Part shown: positions 49,095 through 56,789 of the stretch, one piece after another
Numbering within the stretch: the stretch's first letter is position 1
Layout: each line of letters starts with the position of its first letter
NCBI GenBank assembly: GCA_016713125.1
Contig: JADJPT010000010.1
Coordinates: 1 to 64,000, forward strand
Direction of reading: 5' to 3'
From: Betaproteobacteria bacterium
Lineage (GTDB): Bacteria; Pseudomonadota; Gammaproteobacteria; Burkholderiales; SG8-39
DNA length: 64,000 nt
Position numbers and translations under genes: made by a program
The notes under the pieces: generated by a model
Databases searched by the model: none
What the model was told of the DNA's origin: nothing
Seen by the model: only the letters and a program-made list of their open reading frames with translations

Positions 49095-49965
49095 TCCCAG
49101 GCACCGGAGCTCCGATCAGGCGGCCGGCCTGCGCCGCATGCTCGCCCACACCCGCCTGCGCGTGCTGCCGCTGGCCTCGACCCTGGAGCGGGGGGCGCAG
49201 GCGATGCTGGCCCTGCACCTCGGTGCGGCCTTGTCGCAGCTGGGGCAGCGCGTGGTGCTGCTCGATGCCTCGCGCGGCGACCTGGCGCAGGTGATGGGGC
49301 TGCGGCCGCGCCACGAACTGCTGCACCTGTTGCAGGGCGAAAGGGATTTCGACGAAGTCGTGCTGGAGGGGCCGGACGGACTGCGCCTGGTGCCTGCGGC
49401 GCGCGGCGTCGAGGCGATGACGAAGGACGATGCGGGCGGCTGGAGCGAGTTGTTTGGCGCCTTCGCCGGGCTGCGCGATCCGGCCGCCCTGGTGCTGGTG
49501 AACTGCCCTTCCGGGGAGGCGCGCACCGCCTGCCGCATCGCCGGCGGCGCGCACGAAGTGGTGCTCGCGCTGGAAACCGGCGCGCAGGCGGTGACCGGAG
49601 CCTACGCGCTGATGAAGGCGGCGCTGCGCAGCGACGGCCAGCGTCGCTACCGCCTGCTGTTCAACGAGGTGCCCGAGGGCGTGGACCCCGCGCCGCTGCA
49701 CGCGCGCATGGAGGAGGCCGCCCGACGCTTCCTGGGCGGTGAACTCAATCTGGGCGGCGCGCTGCCGCGCGAACCCGCGCTGGCGCCCGCAAGGCCGCAG
49801 GCCCCGCTGCGCAATACGTTGCTGGCCTCGCACCCCGCGCATCCCGCCGCCGCAGCCTATCTCTCACTTGCAGGCGCCAGCCTCGACTGGAACCTGCCTG
49901 AAATCCCGCGTCCCGCGTCCTCCGCAGGCAGTTCTGCGACGGCCGCGCATGCGCACATCGCGTAG
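49087..49965 (+). CDS. flhG: MinD-like protein FlhG with degenerate nucleotide site
   Basis: A 292-residue MinD/ParA-like protein placed where FlhG (FleN, YlxH) normally lies, after flhF and before fliA. VLPLASTLERGAQAMLALHL stands in the place of the deviant Walker A motif (KGGxGKT), which is missing. VVLLDASRGDLAQVMGL keeps the Walker A-prime-like strand, and ALVLVNCPSGEARTACRI the Walker B-like strand. The last part is alanine/proline-rich. It may have lost ATP binding, so its control of flagellar number may differ from that of standard FlhG. The role is inferred from context. Confidence 0.82.
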   Translation: MADPRHRSSDQAAGLRRMLAHTRLRVLPLASTLERGAQAMLALHLGAALSQLGQRVVLLDASRGDLAQVMGLRPRHELLHLLQGERDFDEVVLEGPDGLRLVPAARGVEAMTKDDAGGWSELFGAFAGLRDPAALVLVNCPSGEARTACRIAGGAHEVVLALETGAQAVTGAYALMKAALRSDGQRRYRLLFNEVPEGVDPAPLHARMEEAARRFLGGELNLGGALPREPALAPARPQAPLRNTLLASHPAHPAAAAYLSLAGASLDWNLPEIPRPASSAGSSATAAHAHIA

Positions 49966-49975
49966 GAGCAATGCC

Positions 49976-50692
49976 ATGGTGTACACCGCAGCCGGAACCC
50001 TCAGGAAGAACGACAGCGTGCAGGAGTACGCGCCGCTGGTGAAGCGCATCGCGCATCACCTGATGGCCAAACTGCCCGCTTCCGTGCAGATCGAGGACAT
50101 CATCCAGGCCGGTCTCATCGGCCTGATGGACGCCGTGAACCGCTTCGAGCAGGAGCAGGGCGTGCAATTCGAGACCTACGCCAGCCAGCGCATCCGCGGC
50201 GCCATGCTCGACGAACTGCGGCGCAACGACTGGCTGCCGCGCGGCGTGCGCCGCACGCAGCGCAAGATCGAGACCGCGCTGCACACGCTCGAGCAGAAGC
50301 TCGGCCGCAGCCCGAACGAGGGCGAGGTGGCCACGCACATCGGCGTGCCCTTGACCGAGTACCAGAGCATGCTGCAGGAGGCGCGCGGCTGCCAGCTGCT
50401 GTACATCGAGGATTTCAACGACGAGGATCGCGACGACGGATTCCTCGAGCGCAACGTCGCCGAGGCCGACGCCGATCCGCTGCGCGCACTGCAGGACGAC
50501 CGTTTCCGCGAGGCGCTGATCGGCGCCATCGAGAAGCTGCCCGAGCGCGAGAAGATGCTGATGTCCATGTACTACGAGCAGGACCTCAACTTCCGCGAGA
50601 TCGCCGCCGTGATGGGCGTCACCGAGTCGCGCGTCTGCCAGCTGCACACCCAGGCGGTGTCGCGCCTGCGCACCAGGATGAAGGACTGGTAA
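49976..50692 (+). CDS. fliA: Flagellar sigma factor FliA (sigma-28)
   Basis: A 238-residue sigma factor for late flagellar genes. Region 2 has EYAPLVKRIAHHLMAKLPAS and FETYASQRIRGAMLDELRRN, region 3 has QRKIETALHTLEQKLGRSPN, and region 4 has LPEREKMLMSMYYEQDLNFR with the helix-turn-helix EIAAVMGVTESRVCQLHTQA. Its promoters can be seen before fliC, motA and flgM, and its inhibitor FlgM is encoded at 52613. ATG 49976 gives normal length; AGGAG lies upstream. Confidence 0.98.
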   Translation: MVYTAAGTLRKNDSVQEYAPLVKRIAHHLMAKLPASVQIEDIIQAGLIGLMDAVNRFEQEQGVQFETYASQRIRGAMLDELRRNDWLPRGVRRTQRKIETALHTLEQKLGRSPNEGEVATHIGVPLTEYQSMLQEARGCQLLYIEDFNDEDRDDGFLERNVAEADADPLRALQDDRFREALIGAIEKLPEREKMLMSMYYEQDLNFREIAAVMGVTESRVCQLHTQAVSRLRTRMKDW

Positions 50693-50702
50693 GCGGAAGC
50701 AT

Positions 50703-50725
50703 CCGGGGCGCGAGCCCGCGCCCGG
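50703..50725. terminator. Hairpin between convergent fliA and sugE
   Basis: GGGCGCG and CGCGCCC pair perfectly around AGCC, extended by CC/GG. It lies in the 34-base gap between the two stops. No T-run is present, so a bidirectional end is inferred only. Confidence 0.4.
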
Positions 50726-50726
50726 C

Positions 50727-51041
50727 TCAGTGCGTGAGCTTGAGCCCGGCGATGCCGGCCACGATCAGCGCCACGCAGGCCAGGCGCATGGGGGCGGCCG
50801 ACTCGCCGAACAGCACGATGCCGAGGATCACGGTGCCGACCGCGCCGATGCCGGTCCACACCGCGTAGGCGGTGCCCAGCGGCAGCGTGCGCATGGCCAG
50901 GCCGAGCAGCGCGACGCTGGCCACCATGGCGGACACGGTGCCCACCGTGGGCCACAGGCGCGTGTAGCCTTCGGTGTACTTCAGGCCGACGGCCCAGGCG
51001 ATTTCGAAAAGACCGGCGAGAAACAGCAGGAACCAGCTCAT
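50727..51041 (-). CDS. sugE: Guanidinium exporter (SMR family, Gdx/SugE)
   Basis: A 104-residue four-helix small multidrug resistance protein. The N-terminus [20 protein letters not shown] has the essential glutamate at residue 13, and [11 protein letters not shown] matches the Gdx/SugE branch rather than Emr[21 protein letters not shown] is the family signature. Gdx exports guanidinium in exchange for protons. This reading is strongly supported by a guanidine-II riboswitch just upstream. GGGAGG precedes the ATG at 51041. Confidence 0.93.
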   Translation of the reverse strand: MSWFLLFLAGLFEIAWAVGLKYTEGYTRLWPTVGTVSAMVASVALLGLAMRTLPLGTAYAVWTGIGAVGTVILGIVLFGESAAPMRLACVALIVAGIAGLKLTH

Positions 51042-51060
51042 GGCGGGCCTCCCTGATGGC

Positions 51061-51104
51061 GGGGCCGTCCCCAGTGAGCGAAGGAGAGGCGGGGTCGTCC
51101 CCGC
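51061..51104 (-). promoter_or_regulatory. Guanidine-II (mini-ykkC) riboswitch
   Basis: Read on the minus strand there are two GC-rich hairpins with ACGR loops: GCGGGG-ACGA-CCCCGC (51104-51089) and GGGG-ACGG-CCCC (51072-51061), joined by a 16-base linker. This is the defining layout of guanidine-II. The second hairpin is about eight bases from the ribosome site of sugE, so ligand binding probably frees translation of the exporter. Confidence 0.85.
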
Positions 51105-51154
51105 GTCCGCGGCGAGCGCCGCAGGACGGATCTTATTAGCTGCGGTGCATCGAC

Positions 51155-51799
51155 TCAAGCCGCGCGTTCGGCGAGGATGGCGAAACGTCCCTTGTCGCGC
51201 AGGTCGCGGGTGCCCGGCGGCAGATTGAGGAACTCGGCCCGCAGGATGCGAAAGCCGGCGCGCAGCAGCAGCGAGAGCGTGACATCCGGCGGGTGCGAGT
51301 CGTAGAAGAAGGCGCGGCCGAACATCTCGTCCGTGAAGGGCGGGTGCGCCGAGCCGCCGCAGGTGAGCATCAGCCGGCCGCCGGCCGGCAGGCGGCGCGC
51401 CAGGCGCGAGAAGATGGCCTGATGGTGGCGGCGCTCGACGTGGAACAGCGTGTCCCAGCACACGGCCGCGTCGCAGGCGGTGTCGAACGCGTAGTCTTCG
51501 AGGCGCGCCTCGATCCAGACGCCATTCGGGCAGCGCGCGCGTGCGATGGCGAGCTGGGCGGCCGAAGCGTCCACGCCGACCACGCGCCATCCGCGGCCCA
51601 GCAGGTCCTCGGCGAACGGCCGGCCGGTGCCGCAACCCAGGTCGAGCACGGTGGCGCCGCTCGCCAGCGGAGCGCACAACCGATCCAGGTATTCGCGCTC
51701 GAGACGGCCGTAACCGGTGCGCGCGGCGTCCCATTGCGGGGCAATGCGGTCGTAGGAGAGATCCTGCGCGGCGTCCGCCGCACCGGGCGCATCAGCCAT
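51155..51799 (-). CDS. Class I SAM-dependent methyltransferase
   Basis: A 214-residue enzyme. [14 protein letters not shown] opens the domain, motif I is [20 protein letters not shown], motif II is WRVVGVDAS, and the post-motif strand is [37 protein letters not shown] is motif IV/V-like. The substrate is unknown. The start overlaps a tiny upstream frame by eight bases; sugE and its riboswitch lie downstream. Confidence 0.85.
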   Translation of the reverse strand: MADAPGAADAAQDLSYDRIAPQWDAARTGYGRLEREYLDRLCAPLASGATVLDLGCGTGRPFAEDLLGRGWRVVGVDASAAQLAIARARCPNGVWIEARLEDYAFDTACDAAVCWDTLFHVERRHHQAIFSRLARRLPAGGRLMLTCGGSAHPPFTDEMFGRAFFYDSHPPDVTLSLLLRAGFRILRAEFLNLPPGTRDLRDKGRFAILAERAA

Positions 51800-51920
51800 G
51801 CGATGCCACCCGGTACTTCGACTGCACGAAGCCGAAATCCCAGCTGCGCGTGTCCAGGCGATCGAGCACGAGGTGGACCTCCAGGCTGGTGGCGATGAAG
51901 ACGCAGGCTTGCGCGGTCAT
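51792..51920 (-). CDS. Possible 42-residue protein upstream of the methyltransferase
   Basis: The frame reads MTAQACVFIATSLEVHLVLD and ends SKYRVASHG, with ordinary protein composition. Its stop overlaps the methyltransferase start by eight bases, as in coupled genes. No clear ribosome site is seen and the frame is also open upstream, so the evidence is weak. No family is recognised. Confidence 0.35.
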   Translation of the reverse strand: MTAQACVFIATSLEVHLVLDRLDTRSWDFGFVQSKYRVASHG

Positions 51921-52007
51921 GGGTCGGGGCGGGCTGCGCCGCGGGCACGGGGCAGCGATGGTATTGCGTTTGCGCCGCATCGACAAGCGCTGCGCATTGC
52001 GCACAAG

Positions 52008-52078
52008 AAGTTGCCGGATCAGGCATGACAATTCTCGAGATCCTCTCCTGGAGCGGATCTCGATGAAACAAAGTTCGG
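52008..52078 (-). repeat. Dispersed double-hairpin repeat, copy D
   Basis: Read on the minus strand: CCCGAACTTTGTTTCA, the stem CGAGATCC/GGATCTCG (52062-52036) with CGCTCC/GGAGA inside, then TGCC/GGCA around TGATCC (about 52024-52011). Same block order as copy C at 43981 but inverted. It lies downstream of flgN. Confidence 0.6.
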
Positions 52079-52108
52079 GATTGTTGCTGTCGGGCGGAGC
52101 CCCGTGCC

Positions 52109-52607
52109 TCAGGCTTCGCCCAGCGAGCGCCGCGCCGCGGTGGCGCGCGAGTAGCCTTCGGCGTCGTAGGTCGACTGGTTGCTGGCGGCGTTCTGCAGGA
52201 ACGCGCTCTGCCGCTGGCAGCGATGCAGGTGCTGGGCGATCAGGCGGCCGTTGCCTTCGTTGACCGCGCGCCCGGCGCGCCGTGGCCAGCAGGCGGTTCC
52301 AGGCGTTCGATTCGACTTCGCGGCCCGCCAGCCAGGCCTGCATGCCGGCAGGGTCCGGGCTGCAGCCGTGCGCCTGCAGAAAGCTGCTGCGGCGCCGAGC
52401 CATGCGGTCGAGTTCGGCGAGATGGGCGGATTTCTCCGTCGCCAGAGCGAACAGGGTGTCGGTGCCCAGTTCGGCCAGCACACCCTGTTCCCGTTCCAGC
52501 AGGGCGATGAAGCGCGCGTAGGCCTCGGCCTCAAGGCCGAGCTCGCGCGCCATGTCCTGGCCGGACGGCGTGATTTCGCGCATAGCGCCGTGCCCTGGTT
52601 CGCGCAT
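52109..52607 (-). CDS. flgN: Flagellar chaperone FlgN, with one apparent frameshift
   Basis: From ATG 52607 (or 52583) the helical FlgN sequence reads LGLEAEAYARFIALLEREQG, LATEKSAHLAELDRMARRRS and VESNAWNRLLATARR. Near 52271-52273 one extra base breaks the frame. The next frame continues AVNEGNGRLIAQHLHRCQRQ and ends TAARRSLGEA at 52109. About 165 residues in all. FlgN escorts FlgK and FlgL, both encoded at the right end. Position directly after flgM is standard. As with the other indels here, a sequence error is likelier than a real break. Confidence 0.82.
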
Positions 52608-52612
52608 TGCGC

Positions 52613-52921
52613 TCAGTGCGGCTTCTTCAGGAACTCTTCGACGCTCGCCAGCAGCTTGTCGGCGATCGCCTCGGGATTGATCTTGAACTGGCCGTCGCGG
52701 ATCGCGGTCTTGATCGCCTCGACGCGCCCGGCGTCGAATTCGGGGCTGGCCGACAGCGAGGTCTCGAGCGAGGACAGCTGGCTCGAAAGGTCGCTGATGC
52801 GGATCTGTTCCCCGCCACCGGTCGAAGCGACCGCAGCGTGGCCGTTGGCGGCACCGTTGGCCGGCTTTGCGGCCCGCTTTTCGAGGCCCTGCGGCAGGCC
52901 CTTGGAATCACTGATCTTCAT
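52613..52921 (-). CDS. flgM: Anti-sigma-28 factor FlgM
   Basis: A 102-residue protein that binds FliA and is exported once the hook is complete. The N-terminal half is flexible; the conserved C-terminal half has IRISDLSSQLSSLETSLSAS and FDAGRVEAIKTAIRDGQFKI, then NPEAIADKLLASV. The ATG at 52921 is chosen because GGAGGTG lies six bases before it; the ATG at 52936 has no ribosome site. A perfect sigma-28 promoter lies upstream. Confidence 0.96.
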   Translation of the reverse strand: MKISDSKGLPQGLEKRAAKPANGAANGHAAVASTGGGEQIRISDLSSQLSSLETSLSASPEFDAGRVEAIKTAIRDGQFKINPEAIADKLLASVEEFLKKPH

Positions 52922-52974
52922 GCTGTTCACCTCCATACGTGGCGACCCCTGGGAGGGGCCACCGGATGCAGCCT

Positions 52975-53001
52975 TTATCGGCCATCGCCGGCCGGACTTT
53001 A
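52975..53001 (-). promoter_or_regulatory. Sigma-28 (FliA) promoter of flgM
   Basis: On the minus strand TAAA (53001-52998), exactly 15 bases, GCCGATAA (52982-52975), a perfect match to consensus, 54 bases before the flgM start. Confidence 0.92.
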
Positions 53002-53024
53002 GGAAATTTTTTTCCGCTCTTTAA

Positions 53025-53750
53025 TCAGAACTTTATCTCGACGACCCGCCCCTGGCGCGCGGTGCCGCTCAGGGTCCGGCCGCCTTCGGTCACGACGCGC
53101 ACGGGCTGTCCGTCGACCGCCGCGGACAGGGCGCGCGCCTGCGTCGAGACCGAAAAGCCCTGCCCGGTATAGACCAGCTTCACGGTATCGCCCTGCGCCA
53201 GGACCGAGCGCGGCCGCAGGTGGTCGCGCAGCAGCGGCTGGCCGACTGCGAGCGGCCGGGCCATCTGCTTATCGGCCACTTGCGAGGCGTCGGCAAGGGC
53301 GCCGGCCGGAAAGCGCGTGAGCTCGATCTCCTCGATGCGCAGGTCGGAATCGTTCAGCGCCTCGCCGGCGTTGAGCGGGCGCGCCGCCACCGGGGCCGGG
53401 CCGTAGGCGCGGATGTGCACGGGCAGGAACACCTGCCAGGCTGCGCCTTCGATGCAACGCACTCCCAGCGTGGCGCGGCCCCACAGGCGCGTGCCCTGCG
53501 GCAGGAACGGTTCCAGGCGCGCGCAGGGCGCCAGCTGCATGCGCGGGTTGAGGCTGCCGACGGAGACTTCGACGCGCGCGGCGATCTTGCCGGCCTCGCG
53601 CTCGAGGAACATCTGCAACTGCTCGGTCGTCGCGCCGCCGGGCGGCTGCTGCGCCGGGTGGCCGGCGGCAGAGGCGATCAGCTGGGCGGCCGCGCACGGG
53701 GCGAAGGTGCCCAGCGTGAGCAGCAGCGCGACCATGGTGGGCTTGTTCAT
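53025..53750 (-). CDS. flgA: P-ring assembly chaperone FlgA
   Basis: A 241-residue periplasmic protein with a signal peptide (MVALLLTLGTFAPCAAAQ). The SAF domain holds PVAARPLNAGEALNDSDLRI and GQPLLRDHLRPRSVLAQGDT; VKLVYTGQGFSVSTQARALS is near the end. It helps FlgI form the P ring. AGGAGAG stands before the ATG. It is divergent from flgB and shares the box at 53830-53863. Confidence 0.95.
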   Translation of the reverse strand: MNKPTMVALLLTLGTFAPCAAAQLIASAAGHPAQQPPGGATTEQLQMFLEREAGKIAARVEVSVGSLNPRMQLAPCARLEPFLPQGTRLWGRATLGVRCIEGAAWQVFLPVHIRAYGPAPVAARPLNAGEALNDSDLRIEEIELTRFPAGALADASQVADKQMARPLAVGQPLLRDHLRPRSVLAQGDTVKLVYTGQGFSVSTQARALSAAVDGQPVRVVTEGGRTLSGTARQGRVVEIKF

Positions 53751-53798
53751 TGGATTCTCTCCTGTAGGGGGCTGCGGAGGCCGGGATGGGACGCTGGC

Positions 53799-53892
53799 AC
53801 TTTACGCAGCGCCGGACAGGCGCGGCGCGGCGAATAGGGCTTCAAATCGGCGCCTATTCGGGGGATGCCGCGGCGTGGACGGCTCGCATAAT
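53799..53892. promoter_or_regulatory. Putative divergent FlhDC box between flgA and flgB
   Basis: GCGAATAGGGC (53830-53840), 11 bases, GCCTATTCGGGG (53852-53863), with CGAATAGG/CCTATTCG as a perfect inverted repeat. For flgB, CATAAT stands 23 bases to the right (53887-53892). For flgA, TAAAGT on the minus strand stands 25 bases to the left (53804-53799). This is the most symmetrical of the four sites. Confidence 0.62.
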
Positions 53893-53931
53893 CCGCCGCA
53901 TCGGTTCGTAACAGCGACGGAAACACAGACC

Positions 53932-54390
53932 ATGAACGGCAAGCTGGATCAGGCACTGGGGGCACAGAGCGCGGCGCTGCAGTTGCGCGTGCAGCGCCAG
54001 CAGATGCTCGCCTCGAACATCGCCAACGCCGACACGCCGGGCTACAAGGCGGTGGACTTCAACTTCGCCGGCGCGCTGCGCGCCGCGCTGGGACAGACGG
54101 CGCCGGCTTCGTCCGCCGGCGCATCGGCATCTGCCTCGGTGCAGCCGGCAGCCGCGCCTCCGGCCGGCGTGCAGGCGCGCACCGCCGCCGGCCACCAGGC
54201 CGGCACGCGCAGCGCCTATGCCGGGCTGTCGACGCAGTACCGCATGCCGGCGCAGCCGGCGGCCGACGGCAACAGCGTGGACATGGACCTGGAGCGCACG
54301 CGCTTCGCGGAGAACGCGGTGCGCTACGAGGCGTCGCTGCGCTTCCTCAACGGTCAGGTGAAAACCATGCTCAGCGCCATTCAGGGGTAA
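53932..54390 (+). CDS. flgB: Flagellar rod protein FlgB
   Basis: A 152-residue proximal rod protein. The N-terminal LQLRVQRQQMLASNIANADT with PGYKAVDF is the rod/hook signature, and LERTRFAENAVRYEASLRFL is the conserved C-terminal helix. The middle is alanine-rich and longer than usual. ATG 53932 fits normal length. It starts the rightward flgB-to-flgL run. Confidence 0.97.
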   Translation: MNGKLDQALGAQSAALQLRVQRQQMLASNIANADTPGYKAVDFNFAGALRAALGQTAPASSAGASASASVQPAAAPPAGVQARTAAGHQAGTRSAYAGLSTQYRMPAQPAADGNSVDMDLERTRFAENAVRYEASLRFLNGQVKTMLSAIQG

Positions 54391-54394
54391 GACG

Positions 54395-54805
54395 ATGTCG
54401 CTCTTCAAAGCCTTCGAAATCGCCGCCAGCGGCGTCACCGCGCAGAGCCAGCGGCTCAACGCCACCGCCAGCAACCTGGCCAACGCCGAATCGGCCGCCA
54501 CGCCCGGCGGCAAGGCCTACCAGGCGCGCCAGGTGCTGTTCCAGACCACGCGTCTGGACGCGCGCGACCCGCGCTCCGAGGGCGTGAAGGTCAAGAGCGT
54601 GATCGAGGACACCTCCACGCCGCGGCGCGTGCACGACCCAAAGCATCCGCTGGCCGACGAGACCGGTTACGTGACCATGCCGAACGTCAACGTCGCCGAG
54701 GAGATGGTCAACATGCTGTCGGCCTCGCGCTCCTACCAGTCCAACCTCGAGGTCATGAACACCTCGCGCAACCTGCTGCTCAAGACGCTCACGCTCGGCA
54801 GCTGA
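54395..54805 (+). CDS. flgC: Flagellar rod protein FlgC
   Basis: A 136-residue proximal rod protein. FEIAASGVTAQSQRLNATAS, with NLANAESAATPGGKAYQARQ, is the N-terminal signature, and VNVAEEMVNMLSASRSYQSN the C-terminal one. It follows flgB by four bases. Confidence 0.98.
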   Translation: MSLFKAFEIAASGVTAQSQRLNATASNLANAESAATPGGKAYQARQVLFQTTRLDARDPRSEGVKVKSVIEDTSTPRRVHDPKHPLADETGYVTMPNVNVAEEMVNMLSASRSYQSNLEVMNTSRNLLLKTLTLGS

Positions 54806-54824
54806 ACTCGTAAAGGGAATACAT

Positions 54825-55529
54825 ATGGCCACCGTACAGGACACCGGCGCCACCGCCACCGCCACCGCCACCGCCACCGCCAATTCAGTCCTCGCCGGCA
54901 TGCAGGCGGCGTCGAAATCCGGCGTCAAGAAGGACGAGGGCGCGGCCAGCGCCGACCGCTTCCTCACCATGCTGGTCGCGCAACTGAAGAACCAGGATCC
55001 GCTCAACCCGCTGGACAACGCGCAGGTGACCTCGCAGATGGCGCAGATCAGCACCGTCGAGGGCATCAACAAGCTGAACGAGACGATGTCGACGCTGTCG
55101 CTGGGCATGCGCTCGAGCGAGTCGCTCGATGCCGCCGCGATGGTCGGACGCCGCGTGCTGGCCGACGGCAACGCGCTGGTCTTCGCCGACGGCGTGGCGA
55201 CCGGCGGCTACAGCCTGGCGAGCGGCGCCGAGAACCTGACGCTGACCGTGAAGAGCGCCTCCGGCGTGGTGGTCTACCAGGGCGAACTCGGCGCGCAGGC
55301 GGCCGGCATGCACATGTTCCAGTGGGACGGCGTGGCCGACAACGGTCAGGCGGCCGTGGCGGGCACCTACAGCTTCGAGATCACCGCCAGGTCCGGCAAG
55401 GAGAGCGTGGCCGCGCAGACCCTGACGATGGGTCGCGTCGACGGCGTCAGCCCCTCCGCGTCGGGCACCAAACTCACCGTAGGCGGCCTGGGCGAAGTCC
55501 CGATCGCCAGCGTCAAACACATCCTCTAG
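54825..55529 (+). CDS. flgD: Flagellar hook scaffolding protein FlgD
   Basis: A 234-residue hook-cap protein. The conserved N-terminal part has DRFLTMLVAQLKNQDPLNPL and NAQVTSQMAQISTVEGINKL. Residues about 8-18 are an alternating Ala-Thr tract coded by a GCCACC hexamer repeat. The C-terminal part has the FlgD Ig-like/Tudor segments (MHMFQWDGVADNGQAAVAGT). Confidence 0.97.
   Translation: MATVQDTGATATATATATANSVLAGMQAASKSGVKKDEGAASADRFLTMLVAQLKNQDPLNPLDNAQVTSQMAQISTVEGINKLNETMSTLSLGMRSSESLDAAAMVGRRVLADGNALVFADGVATGGYSLASGAENLTLTVKSASGVVVYQGELGAQAAGMHMFQWDGVADNGQAAVAGTYSFEITARSGKESVAAQTLTMGRVDGVSPSASGTKLTVGGLGEVPIASVKHIL
54848..54882 (+). repeat. GCCACC hexamer tandem repeat inside flgD
   Basis: About five and a half copies of GCCACC code for Ala-Thr repeats near the FlgD N-terminus. 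Changes in copy number would add or remove two residues without changing frame. Confidence 0.75.
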
Positions 55530-55537
55530 GAGTCGCC

Positions 55538-56761
55538 ATGAGCTTTCAGCAGGGACTGTCCGGCCTCAATGCCGCAGCCAAGAACCTCGACGTGATCGGC
55601 AACAACGTCGCCAACGCCAATACCGTCGGCTACAAGGTGTCCAACGCCGTGTTCGCCGACGTTTTCGCCAGCTCCATTGCCGGCGGCGGCGGCACGCAGA
55701 TCGGCATCGGCACCTCGGTGGCCGGGGTCAGCGTCGGATTCACGCAAGGCAACGTGACCACCACCGATGCGCCGCTCGACATGGCGATCAACGGCCAGGG
55801 CTTCTTCCGCGTCGAGAACCAGGGTTCGATCGCATACACCCGCAACGGCCAGTTCTCACTGGACAAGAACGGCTACGTCGTCTCGCCTTCGGGCGCCTTC
55901 CTGACCGGCTACACGGCCAACACGATGGGCGTGATCAACACCTCCAGCTACACCAACCTGCGCATCTCCACCTCTGAGATTCCGGCCAACGCCACCACCC
56001 AGGGCGAGATCGTCACCAACCTGGACTCGCGCAAGACCGCGCTGCTGCCGGCCGGCTTCGACATGAACGACCCGGGCACCTATCACAGCGCGACCTCGAT
56101 GTCGGTGTACGACAGCCAGGGCAACCCGCACACCCTGTCGATGTACTTCATGAAGACCGCGGCCAACTCCTGGGAAGTGTTCGCGGCGGGCGACGGCACG
56201 CAGATCGGCGCCGGCTCGGTGGGCACCCTGGCGTTCAACTCCGACGGCACGCTGGACTCCACCGGCACCACCTTCCCGTCGACCGTCAACGTCCCGGCCA
56301 CGGCCGGCGCGACGGCCAACGTCGCCGTCGAGCTTAACTTCGACGGCACCACGCAGTTCGGCAACATCTTCAGCGTCAACCAGCTGACGCAGGACGGCTA
56401 CACCTCCGGGCGGCTGTCCGGGTTCAGCGTCGCCGACGACGGCGTGATCATGTCGAGCTACTCGAACGGCCAGACTCGCGCCCAGGGCCAGGTGATGCTG
56501 GCCAACTTCAACAACCCCAACGGCCTGCAGCCTCTGGGCGGCAGCTTCTGGGCCGAGACGGCGACCTCCGGCCAGCCGCTCCCCGGTACGCCGGGGTCGT
56601 CCAGCCTCGGCGTCCTGCAGTCCGGAGCCGTCGAGGAGTCGAACGTCGACCTGACCGCCGAACTGGTGGACATGATCACCGCGCAGCGCGTCTACCAGGC
56701 CAATGCGCAGACCATCAAGACGCAGGACCAGGTCATGCAGACCCTGGTCAACATGCGCTGA
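55538..56761 (+). CDS. flgE: Flagellar hook protein FlgE
   Basis: A 407-residue hook subunit. MSFQQGLSGLNAAAKNLDVI with GNNVANANTVGYK opens D0, GTSVAGVSVGFTQGNVTTTD and DMAINGQGFFRVENQGSIAY follow, and VEESNVDLTAELVDMITAQR with QANAQTIKTQDQVMQTLVN closes it. ATG 55538 has AGGAG upstream; the frame is open further left only as a shadow of flgD. Confidence 0.98.
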   Translation: MSFQQGLSGLNAAAKNLDVIGNNVANANTVGYKVSNAVFADVFASSIAGGGGTQIGIGTSVAGVSVGFTQGNVTTTDAPLDMAINGQGFFRVENQGSIAYTRNGQFSLDKNGYVVSPSGAFLTGYTANTMGVINTSSYTNLRISTSEIPANATTQGEIVTNLDSRKTALLPAGFDMNDPGTYHSATSMSVYDSQGNPHTLSMYFMKTAANSWEVFAAGDGTQIGAGSVGTLAFNSDGTLDSTGTTFPSTVNVPATAGATANVAVELNFDGTTQFGNIFSVNQLTQDGYTSGRLSGFSVADDGVIMSSYSNGQTRAQGQVMLANFNNPNGLQPLGGSFWAETATSGQPLPGTPGSSSLGVLQSGAVEESNVDLTAELVDMITAQRVYQANAQTIKTQDQVMQTLVNMR

Positions 56762-56789
56762 GCCGGGCTGAGACGCAGGATACGCAGAG

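Noticed and set aside
51370..52071. Long frames on both strands around 51.4-52.1 kb ending or starting with a PLQERIS-like peptide
   Set aside because: The peptide is the translation of the dispersed repeat, and the rest is a shadow of the methyltransferase gene.
53745..53775. Apparent further copy of the dispersed repeat near the flgA start (TCTCTCCTG core)
   Set aside because: The match is explained by the flgA ribosome site AGGAGAG read on the other strand; the palindrome and the TTGCC/GGCAA hairpin are missing.
53757..53812. TGGCAC-like string as a sigma-54 promoter for flgA or flgB
   Set aside because: The GG and GC doublets are 11 rather than 10 bases apart, and no sigma-54 activator gene was seen in the window. 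The FlhDC-box reading fits better.
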